Origin: Bacillota bacterium
GTDB taxonomy: Bacteria; Bacillota; Bacilli; Thermoactinomycetales; DSM-44946
Direction of reading: 5' to 3'
Length of the DNA stretch: 7,911 nucleotides
Assembly: GCA_021793745.1 (NCBI GenBank)
Contig: JAJYSD010000035.1
Location: 1-7,911, forward strand
The position numbers and the translations under genes were made by a program. This document shows, piece after piece, positions 1 through 5,280 of this stretch. The notes below the pieces were generated by a model that had not been told where the DNA came from, did no database searches, and worked only from the letters and a program-made list of their open reading frames with translations. Position 1 is the stretch's first letter; every line of letters starts with the position of its first letter.

Positions 1-318
1 ATCAACAAGACGATAAAAATAAAGAACCGCTACTTTTGTTCCCAATTCGTTTCCCAACTTCTGATGGACTCGGGGGTTTTTCACAGCGACAAGGTACCGG
101 AACTGATCCGGACGGATGATCTCCTGGCCATCGAAAATAAGGAGCTGATATATGAGGGACCCGTCGACGGGGTCCCCTCCGGTTCGGGGAAATCCGGGAG
201 GACCGTACCGGTCCGGCGGACGGCGGAAACTTCGGCGGAAAGAATCCGGATGGCCCGCTCCCGTCGGCGGGGATCCGGGTTCAAGCGCTTCCTCCCGTCC
301 CTGGTTCGAAGCCGGTGA
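1..318 (+). CDS. Permuted papain/NlpC-P60-like (YiiX-type) protein, C-terminal part only
   Basis: The frame is open from the first base of the window to TGA at 316-318, so this is the last 105 codons of a gene that begins upstream. Codons 11-18 read YFCSQFVS. An aromatic residue followed by CSxFV is the catalytic-cysteine signature of circularly permuted papain-like (NlpC/P60-related, YiiX-type) proteins, in which His comes before Cys; the His part would lie left of the window. The following stretch (SGVF, then PELIRTDDLL, then ELIYEG, to about codon 52) resembles the usual end of Firmicutes members of this family. Here the frame continues for about 50 more codons with a Gly/Ser/Arg-rich basic tail, including ARSRRRGSGFKRF. 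Frame 1 keeps GC-rich third positions through the tail, which suggests it is translated. Substrate and location are unknown. A frameshift near codon 52 is an alternative explanation for the tail. Confidence 0.72.
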   Translation: MNKTIKIKNRYFCSQFVSQLLMDSGVFHSDKVPELIRTDDLLAIENKELIYEGPVDGVPSGSGKSGRTVPVRRTAETSAERIRMARSRRRGSGFKRFLPSLVRSR

Positions 319-441
319 CGGCCGCTCCTGCGGTGCCCTGCGGCGGCGTCAAACCATCGACCGCGGCACGCCCGCCGAACCTGGAAGAGCTGGGTGCATC
401 CCCCCCGCCGCCATCCGGGTCCGCCTTCCGCGCGATGGTCC

Positions 442-457
442 TCCCCATAAATGGGGA
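442..457. repeat. Perfect 7-bp dyad upstream of the 74-aa gene
   Basis: TCCCCATAAATGGGGA is a perfect inverted repeat of seven-base arms around two central bases. It lies 39 bases before the TTG start at 497. It is the only clear structure in the 178 bases between the two rightward genes (319-496), and I see no convincing sigma-A promoter or terminator there. Its two-base centre makes it a poor RNA hairpin and a better candidate for a protein-binding operator. No regulator can be named from the sequence. Confidence 0.4.
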
Positions 458-496
458 TCATTACGCACACCCTAAGGGGGAAAGGAGGGAGAGGAC

Positions 497-721
497 TTGC
501 GGGAATCCCAGGAACACTTTGCCCGTCACGGCGGCGTCCATTTCTCCAACCGGGTCCCGCCCGAGGAGATCAACCGGTTTGTCCGCGAGCTGCCGCCGGA
601 AAGAAGGGAAAGTCTGTATGAAGTGCTGAAGGAGCTGGAGCAGGCGGGCATGATCGTCATCCACAACGATGGCGTATGGGCCGATGGCGAAGGAAAAATT
701 GGAGGCAGCCCGGATTGCTGA
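497..721 (+). CDS. Small conserved-looking protein of unknown function (74 aa)
   Basis: I do not recognise this family. The start is TTG at 497, chosen because GGAGGG at 484-489 lies 7 bases upstream. The stop is TGA at 719-721. The product is charged and has no membrane segment or signal peptide. Residues about 19-50 (VPPEEINRFVRELPPERRE, then SLYEVLKELEQAG) read as two or three amphipathic helices, followed by a short hydrophobic strand-like stretch MIVIHNDGVW. That pattern, helices and then a beta-turn, would fit a small helix-turn-helix or protein-interaction module, but nothing specific supports it. Evidence that it is a real gene: a strong ribosome binding site, protein-like composition, and a terminator 50 bases after the stop. 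It may be co-transcribed with the papain-like gene upstream. Its function is unknown. Confidence 0.62.
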   Translation: MRESQEHFARHGGVHFSNRVPPEEINRFVRELPPERRESLYEVLKELEQAGMIVIHNDGVWADGEGKIGGSPDC

Positions 722-737
722 AGGTTCGGGCTCGCCG

Positions 738-760
738 CCCGGAGGCTTACCCCCTCCGGG
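738..760. other. GC-rich stem-loop ahead of the terminator
   Basis: CCCGGAGG at 738-745 pairs perfectly with CCTCCGGG at 753-760 around a 7-base loop. No T-run follows on either strand, so alone it is not a classic intrinsic terminator. It sits 10 bases before the true terminator stem and 16 bases after the stop of the 74-aa gene. It may stabilise the 3' end of that mRNA or add to pausing. Confidence 0.45.
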
Positions 761-770
761 ATTGCAAAGG

Positions 771-801
771 AAAACCCTGCGGCCCTGCCGCAGGGTTTTT
801 T
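771..801 (+). terminator. Rho-independent terminator between convergent genes, likely bidirectional
   Basis: AAAACCCTGCGG (771-782) pairs with CCGCAGGGTTTT (788-799) around the loop CCCTG, and T796-T801 follows. On the plus strand this is a textbook intrinsic terminator for the rightward transcript ending with the 74-aa gene. Read leftward, the same stem ends in four T (complement of A771-774), so it can also end the PBP transcript, more weakly. The last T of the run (801) is also the final base of the PBP stop codon. Confidence 0.9.
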
Positions 802-2849
802 CAGAGTCCTGGAATCCATTTTTTGATCCAATCCCAGAAGGACCCTCCGCCCCCCTTTCCGGCTTCCGGGGAGTGAACCGGGCACTTCTCTTGCGGTTCG
901 GTACCGGCGAGGAAATACTCCCACCGGACCCGGGGACATCGCTCGGTGGCCAGATGGCCCGTTTCCGGATCCACATAGACGCCCTTCACGCCCTTCGGAA
1001 CTGCGAAGGTACGGGCCGGGGCGCCGGCAAGGGATTTCTGCATGAAGGTACCCCAAATCATTTGGGCAAGGCGCCCCTCGTCGTGGGGCAGCTTCCTGGC
1101 CCGGTCATAGCCGACCCAGACGGTGGCGGCCAGATCGGGGGTGTATCCCGCCAGCCACCCGTCCCAATCCGTCGATCCGGTTTTGCCGGCGCTCGGATGC
1201 GGGAAGAGCTGTTTCACCCGGTGGCCCGTCCCGCCGGTTTCAAAGACGCCCCGCAGCAGGTGCGTCAGCACGAAGGTTTCCGCCTCCGGGGCCACGCGCT
1301 TCTGCTCCGGCCGGTTTTCGACAATCGTCTGTCCCCGGGCGTCCATGATTTTCAGGATGCCGACCGGTTCGGTGAGTACACCCCCCGAGGCCAGGGCGGC
1401 ATAGGCCCGGGTCATTTCGTAGGGTGAAACGGGGACGCTGCCCAGGGCGAGGGAGGGAACCGGTTGGAAGGAAGCGGTAAACCCCAACCGGCGCGCCGTT
1501 TTTACCAGCTGATCCCGCCCGATCAGAAAATGGGTGTGCACGGCGTAAACATTGTCCGAACGGGCGATGGCTTCCCTCAGGGTGATGGGGCGGCCTGCGT
1601 ATTGGTTTCGGAAGTTGGCGGGGCGGTAAACCCCTCCTTCATAGGGAAAGGACGTGGGCTTGCTCTCCAGCCGGGTGACGGGGGTGATCCCCTTTTCCAG
1701 GGCGGCCAGGTAAAGAAAGGGCTTGAAGGAGGAGCCGGGCTGACGGCGTGCGAAGACCCGGTTGTACTGGGATTTTCGATAATCCTTTCCGCCGACCATC
1801 GCCCGGATGTGGCCGTTTTTCGGATCGATCGCCAGGAGTGCTCCCTGCAGCCCCTCTTTGTTCCCCAGAAATTGGTTCATGGCCCTTTCCGCCTGGCGCT
1901 GCATGTTCAGATCCAGCGTCGTATAGATGCGGAGCCCACCGCCCCGCAGCTCCGATTCCTTCAATCCGTACCGGTTGATCGCCGTTTGAATGATGTAGTC
2001 CCGAAAATACGGGGCCCGGGAGGGAGCGGGTTTCGGTTTCGGAGCGAGGGCGATTTGCTGGGACTTCGCCTGCGCGGCCTGGGATGGCGTGATCCATCCG
2101 GCTCGGGCCATGGTGTCCAAAATGGCGTGCTGCCGCTGCTTGGCCCGCTCCATCGCCGTATAGGGCGAATACCATTTGGGACCCCGGGGCAGTCCGGCCA
2201 AAAAGGCGCTTTCCGCCAGGGTGAGCTTTTTGGCCGGTTTTCCGAAATAGGTTTGCGCCGCCCGTTGGATCCCGTAGGCTCCGTTTCCGTAATACACCTC
2301 ATTCAGATACATCTCCAAAATCTCATCCTTGGAGAAATGCAGTTCCAGCTGGACGGCGAGGATCGCCTCCTTCCATTTGCGGGACCAGGTCCGATCCCGG
2401 GTCAAATACAGGTTGCGCGCCAGCTGTTGCGTGATGGTACTGGCTCCCTGGGCGATCCGCATCTCCCGCAGATTGACCCAGGCGGCTCGAGCGATACCGC
2501 GGAGGGAGAGGCCGAAATGGCTGTAAAAGGTCTGATCCTCGGCGGCGAGGGTGGCCCGGATCAAGTGGTCGGGCACATCCTTCAACTGGACAGGATCCCG
2601 GTGCTCTCCCCTGTCCAGTTGGTCGATCAGGTTTCCGCGAATATCGTAAACCTTGGTGGTCATCGGAATGTCCGGCGGAGGGAGGGGGCGGGATTTGAGA
2701 TAAAGGAGGCTCAACAGGAGCACCGCCCCCAGAGCCAACAGGATGATTCCCGCAATCTTGAGCACGCGTTTCCCCCGAGCCAGCCAACGCCAAGCGGGAA
2801 TCGGCTCCATGGTCGGATCCGGAGGAAGTTGGTTCATGCCGTCGCCCAT
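801..2849 (-). CDS. pbpG: Class A penicillin-binding protein, PbpG-like (glycosyltransferase plus transpeptidase)
   Basis: A bifunctional peptidoglycan synthase, 682 aa, that polymerises lipid II and cross-links stem peptides outside the membrane. A short cytoplasmic N-terminus is followed by one transmembrane segment (about 29-51). The GT51 domain shows AAEDQTFYSHFG (catalytic Glu104), GASTITQQLARNLYL (135-149), RKWKE (157-161) and ILEMYLNEVYYGNGAYG (177-193). The transpeptidase domain shows SSFK (nucleophile Ser373), SDN (431-433) and KTG (556-558). A C-terminal segment with two Cys (638 and 656) ends in a GGGG linker and a Trp-rich tail. The start is ATG at 2849 because GGGAG lies 9 bases upstream. 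A TTG 54 bases further up keeps the frame open but has no ribosome binding site. The gene is divergent from speE, as I recall for B. subtilis pbpG (ywhE), a forespore-expressed PBP. The class A PBP call is near certain; the pbpG assignment rests on context. Confidence 0.95.
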   Translation of the reverse strand: MGDGMNQLPPDPTMEPIPAWRWLARGKRVLKIAGIILLALGAVLLLSLLYLKSRPLPPPDIPMTTKVYDIRGNLIDQLDRGEHRDPVQLKDVPDHLIRATLAAEDQTFYSHFGLSLRGIARAAWVNLREMRIAQGASTITQQLARNLYLTRDRTWSRKWKEAILAVQLELHFSKDEILEMYLNEVYYGNGAYGIQRAAQTYFGKPAKKLTLAESAFLAGLPRGPKWYSPYTAMERAKQRQHAILDTMARAGWITPSQAAQAKSQQIALAPKPKPAPSRAPYFRDYIIQTAINRYGLKESELRGGGLRIYTTLDLNMQRQAERAMNQFLGNKEGLQGALLAIDPKNGHIRAMVGGKDYRKSQYNRVFARRQPGSSFKPFLYLAALEKGITPVTRLESKPTSFPYEGGVYRPANFRNQYAGRPITLREAIARSDNVYAVHTHFLIGRDQLVKTARRLGFTASFQPVPSLALGSVPVSPYEMTRAYAALASGGVLTEPVGILKIMDARGQTIVENRPEQKRVAPEAETFVLTHLLRGVFETGGTGHRVKQLFPHPSAGKTGSTDWDGWLAGYTPDLAATVWVGYDRARKLPHDEGRLAQMIWGTFMQKSLAGAPARTFAVPKGVKGVYVDPETGHLATERCPRVRWEYFLAGTEPQEKCPVHSPEAGKGGGGSFWDWIKKWIPGL

Positions 2850-2887
2850 CCCGTCACGCTCCCTTTTCGATGTCGAAACTGCCCTCG

Positions 2888-2904
2888 GTTGACAATTCGT
2901 CAAC
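2888..2904. repeat. Operator-like 17-bp dyad in the pbp/speE divergent region
   Basis: GTTGAC-AATTC-GTCAAC has perfect six-base arms around five bases. It lies in the PBP leader, just downstream of the putative -10 element at 2904-2910, so it would cover the predicted transcription start. That position suits a repressor site. The motif does not match a site I can confidently name. The TTGACA it contains on the plus strand has no acceptable -10 at 16-18 bases, so I do not call it a -35 box. Confidence 0.45.
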
Positions 2905-2933
2905 AGTATGGGAGAAGAAATGGAAGATTATAC
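2904..2933 (-). promoter_or_regulatory. Candidate forespore (sigma-G-like) promoter for the PBP gene
   Basis: Read leftward, GTATA (2933-2929) is followed after 18 bases by CATACTG (2910-2904). The B. subtilis sigma-G pattern, as I know it, is about GHATR, 18 bases, CATWHTA: the -35 matches fully and the -10 in six of seven positions. GTATA also fits the sigma-F -35 element, but the -10 fits sigma-F less well. The implied start near 2897 gives a leader of about 48 bases to ATG 2849. The TATAAT at 2932-2927 overlaps the -35 and lacks a good sigma-A -35 of its own. This fits forespore expression known for B. subtilis pbpG. Confidence 0.5.
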
Positions 2934-2974
2934 TTGGCGGGACGGCGGAGACGTCGGTTTTTGAAATCGGGCGA

Positions 2975-3003
2975 TTGAGGTCGAAACCGAGTTGCTTTAT
3001 TCT
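2975..3003 (+). promoter_or_regulatory. Candidate sigma-A promoter for speE
   Basis: TTGAGG (2975-2980), a 17-base spacer, and TATTCT (2998-3003) match the TTGACA/TATAAT consensus in four of six positions each with ideal spacing. The implied leader to ATG 3063 is about 50 bases. A weaker alternative is TTGGAA at 3014-3019 with TATGCG at 3037-3042, also 17 bases apart. Confidence 0.42.
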
Positions 3004-3062
3004 AAGGATGGTGTTGGAAAAAATATTAGCGACTTTTATGCGAAGGATGGAAGGAGAGCCCT

Positions 3063-3905
3063 ATGGATAAGCCCCAGATGGAACTATGGTTTACGGAAAA
3101 GCAAACGCCCGATCACGGGATCACCAGCAGGATTGTCCGCACCCTTCATCGGGAAGAGACGAAATATCAGACCGTCGACGTGATTGAAACCCGGCAATTC
3201 GGCCGGATGCTGCTTTTGGACGGCATGGTCATGACCACGGACAAGGATGAATTCGTCTACCACGAAATGATCGCCCATGTGGCGATGAATACCCATCCCG
3301 AGCCGAAGGATGTGTTGGTGATCGGCGGCGGGGACGGCGGAGCGATCCGGGAAGTGCTGAAATATCCCTCGGTGGAGACGGCTACCCTGGTGGAGATCGA
3401 CGAGCGGGTGATCGAGGTGGCCAAGACCTACTTCCCGGCCATCGCCGGAGCCCTGGATGACCCCCGGGTGCGCATCCGGATCGAGGACGGCATCCGTCAC
3501 GTGGAGGAAAAGGAGGACACCTACGATGTGATCCTCGTGGATTCGACGGAGCCGATCGGACCGGCGGTCGGGCTCTTTCAGCGCGATTTCTATGAGCGGA
3601 TCTTCCGCGCCCTGCGCCGGGACGGCATCATGGTGGCCCAGTCGGAATCCCCGTGGTTCAACCGCGATCTGATCGCCCGCGTCTACCATGATATCGCCGA
3701 CCTTTTCCCGATCGCCCGACTCTACACCGCCAGCGTTCCCACCTATCCCAGCGGTTTGTGGAGTTTCACCCTGGGATCCAAGGTGTATGATCCCCTGGAG
3801 GTGGACGAGGTCCGATTGCGCCGTCCGGAGACGAAATACTACACACCGGAGATCCACAAGGCGCTGTTTGCGCTGCCCAAATATGTGGCGGAGCTGACGA
3901 AATGA
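3063..3905 (+). CDS. speE: Polyamine aminopropyltransferase (spermidine synthase)
   Basis: Transfers the aminopropyl group of decarboxylated S-adenosylmethionine to an amine acceptor, classically putrescine to give spermidine; cytoplasmic. The 280-aa product has the family's usual length. The N-terminal beta domain contains [23 protein letters not shown] (47-69). The Rossmann-like domain begins with [10 protein letters not shown] (84-93), the dcSAM-binding loop, followed by LVEID (109-113) and EDGIRH (141-146). The active-site loop reads DSTEPIGPA (160-168), with Asp160 as the expected base. [13 protein letters not shown] (228-240) helps form the amine pocket. The DSTEP form (Glu at 163) is also what I recall from B. 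subtilis SpeE. ATG 3063 is preceded by AAGGAGA six bases upstream. It is the first gene of the rightward cluster and is followed after 9 bases by speB. The acceptor amine cannot be fixed from sequence; agmatine is an alternative in thermophiles. Confidence 0.96.
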   Translation: MDKPQMELWFTEKQTPDHGITSRIVRTLHREETKYQTVDVIETRQFGRMLLLDGMVMTTDKDEFVYHEMIAHVAMNTHPEPKDVLVIGGGDGGAIREVLKYPSVETATLVEIDERVIEVAKTYFPAIAGALDDPRVRIRIEDGIRHVEEKEDTYDVILVDSTEPIGPAVGLFQRDFYERIFRALRRDGIMVAQSESPWFNRDLIARVYHDIADLFPIARLYTASVPTYPSGLWSFTLGSKVYDPLEVDEVRLRRPETKYYTPEIHKALFALPKYVAELTK

Positions 3906-3914
3906 GGTGATGGG

Positions 3915-4790
3915 ATGCGCGCAGAGGAAGCCTATTCCGGCAACGTGTTTATCGCCGCCAGGCCGGATCTGGAGGAGAGCCGGGCGGTGATCTACGGCAT
4001 GCCGATGGACTGGACGGCCAGCTTTCGGCCGGGTTCGCGGTTCGGCCCGCGGCGAATCCGCGAGGTTTCCCTGGTCCTGGAGGAATACAGCCCTTACCTG
4101 AGGCGGGAACTGGCCGATGTTCCCTTTTTTGACGCCGGCGATATTCCCCTCCCCTTCGGAAACCCCGAGCGGAGTCTGGAGAGAATCGGCCGGTTCGTCG
4201 CGGAAGTGTTGGATCGGGGCAAAATACCGATCGGCCTCGGCGGTGAACATCTGGTCACTTGGCCGGTAGTAAAGGAAGTGTACAAGCAGCATCCCGATCT
4301 GGCCGTCATCCACTTGGATGCCCACGCCGATCTGAGGACGGAATACGAAGGGGAATCCCTCTCCCATGCCACGCCCCTGCGGAAGATCGCCGAGTTGATC
4401 GGCCCGGAAAACGTCGTTCAGTTGGGAATCCGCTCGGGAACCCGCGAAGAGTTTGAATATGCCGCCTCCTCCGGGATTCGCTTTCATCCCTTTGAGGTGC
4501 TGCAACCCTTGAAGGAGGAACTGCCCGCCTTGGCCGGTCGACCGGTTTATGTGACCGTGGACATCGACGTCCTGGACCCGGCCTTCGCCCCCGGAACGGG
4601 GACGCCGGAGCCGGTGGGGATCACCTCCGGGGAGCTGATGGAATCGCTCCATGCGATCGCCCGTTCCGAGGTGAAGGTGGTGGGTGCCGACCTGGTTGAA
4701 GTGGCCCCCGCCTACGATCCGACGGACCAGACGGCGGTGGTGGCCGCCAAGATGTTGCGGGAGATGCTTCTGGGTTTCGTCCCGGCTTGA
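3915..4790 (+). CDS. speB: Agmatinase / agmatine ureohydrolase-family protein
   Basis: A binuclear-manganese ureohydrolase of the arginase/agmatinase superfamily, 291 aa. It hydrolyses agmatine to putrescine and urea, or N1-aminopropylagmatine to spermidine in the thermophile route. All metal-ligand motifs are present in order: GGEH (109-112, His112), DAHADLR (135-141, with Asp135, His137 and Asp139), SHAT (150-153), and DIDVLDPAFAPGTGTPEPVG (216-235, with Asp216 and Asp218). SHATPLRKI and GTPEPVG fit agmatinases better than arginases. ATG 3915 follows the speE stop by 9 bases, with GAGGTG (3904-3909) as ribosome binding site partly inside the speE stop codon, so the two genes are very likely co-transcribed and translationally linked. 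Together they give consecutive polyamine steps. The arginine decarboxylase and S-adenosylmethionine decarboxylase needed upstream are not in the window. Confidence 0.95.
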   Translation: MRAEEAYSGNVFIAARPDLEESRAVIYGMPMDWTASFRPGSRFGPRRIREVSLVLEEYSPYLRRELADVPFFDAGDIPLPFGNPERSLERIGRFVAEVLDRGKIPIGLGGEHLVTWPVVKEVYKQHPDLAVIHLDAHADLRTEYEGESLSHATPLRKIAELIGPENVVQLGIRSGTREEFEYAASSGIRFHPFEVLQPLKEELPALAGRPVYVTVDIDVLDPAFAPGTGTPEPVGITSGELMESLHAIARSEVKVVGADLVEVAPAYDPTDQTAVVAAKMLREMLLGFVPA

Positions 4791-4799
4791 ATGGGAACA

Positions 4800-4820
4800 A
4801 CTTCGAAAAAGGGGCGAAGT
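4800..4820 (+). promoter_or_regulatory. Ribosome binding site of the DUF1934 gene in a small hairpin loop
   Basis: ACTTCG (4800-4805) and CGAAGT (4815-4820) are perfect inverted repeats around AAAAAGGGG (4806-4814), which is the ribosome binding site for ATG 4825 (10 bases from GGGG). A six-pair stem with an exposed site in a nine-base loop is only marginally stable, particularly at high temperature. It may be chance or mild translational tuning. Confidence 0.3.
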
Positions 4821-4824
4821 GTCG

Positions 4825-5280
4825 ATGGTGCCGGTCCGCGTATGCGTGCTCTCTTCCATGTTTGACGGAAGGGATGTGGAAAACATCCGCCAGGAGATGG
4901 AGGGGCGGTTTGCGGAGAAGCGGGGCGAATGGGTGCTGAGGTATGTGGAGCAAAGCGGGGAGGAAGCGGCAACGCGGACGACGCTGAGGGGCCGGGAGGA
5001 CTGCATCACCGTCGTCCGCAGCGGTGGCCTCAACTTCCGCCACACCTATTTTCCCGGGAAAACCACCACCAGCTGGGTTCACACCCCGGCGGGGTCGATG
5101 GAGATGGAAGTGACAACGCGGGATTACCGCCGCCACAGGTGGGAGGGGGGCGGGGAATTCCGCTTCGCCTATGATTTGCGGATGGGCGGGGAAAACTTGG
5201 GAACATACGCGTTACATATTCAATGGAGGGAGGAACCGCGGAATGACCGTACTGACGCGGATGCGGGAAACACTCCGTGA
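4825..5280 (+). CDS. ywiB: DUF1934 (YwiB-like) beta-barrel protein
   Basis: A 151-aa member of the DUF1934 family, represented by B. subtilis YwiB (about 142 aa), a small lipocalin-like beta-barrel of unknown function beside argS in many Bacillales. It shows alternating hydrophobic/polar strands throughout, VVRSG (63-67), the [23 protein letters not shown] segment (74-96) corresponding to the family's central hairpin, [11 protein letters not shown] (112-122), and a last strand YALHIQW (128-134). It has no signal peptide or membrane segment. The start is ATG 4825, after AAAAAGGGG; GTG at 4819 is an in-frame alternative only 4 bases from GGGG. The gene begins 34 bases after speB and its last 38 bases overlap argS in another frame, so residues after about 140 (a hydrophilic tail rich in Asp, Asn and Arg) are constrained by the argS start and carry no fold signal. 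Family membership is good; function is unknown. Confidence 0.85.
   Translation: MVPVRVCVLSSMFDGRDVENIRQEMEGRFAEKRGEWVLRYVEQSGEEAATRTTLRGREDCITVVRSGGLNFRHTYFPGKTTTSWVHTPAGSMEMEVTTRDYRRHRWEGGGEFRFAYDLRMGGENLGTYALHIQWREEPRNDRTDADAGNTP

Noticed and set aside
81..470. A 129-codon frame on the minus strand
   Set aside because: Shadow of GC-rich coding and intergenic sequence; Arg/Gly-rich, with no motif and no supported start.
152..475. A 107-codon frame with a good AAGGAG site 7 bases before its ATG, inside and beyond the papain-like gene
   Set aside because: The product is Gly/Pro/Arg-rich with no secondary structure pattern, and frame 1 across the same region reads as recognisable protein. The purine-rich site is encoded by the conserved NKEL codons.
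2889..2894. A perfect TTGACA on the plus strand as a -35 for speE
   Set aside because: The sequence 16-18 bases downstream (around 2911-2918) has no resemblance to TATAAT; TTGACA is half of the dyad.
2927..2932. A perfect TATAAT on the minus strand upstream of the PBP gene
   Set aside because: No hexamer resembling TTGACA lies 16-18 bases upstream; the overlapping GTATA fits better as a sigma-G-type -35.
1464..2978. A 504-codon open frame antisense to the PBP gene
   Set aside because: Complement of a gene with unmistakable PBP motifs. Long antisense frames arise from GC-rich third positions, and the product has low-complexity Gly/Arg/Gln composition.
4791..4865. A 24-codon frame starting with ATG immediately after the speB stop
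   Set aside because: It overlaps the DUF1934 gene in another frame, has no ribosome binding site at the right distance, and has no protein-like features.
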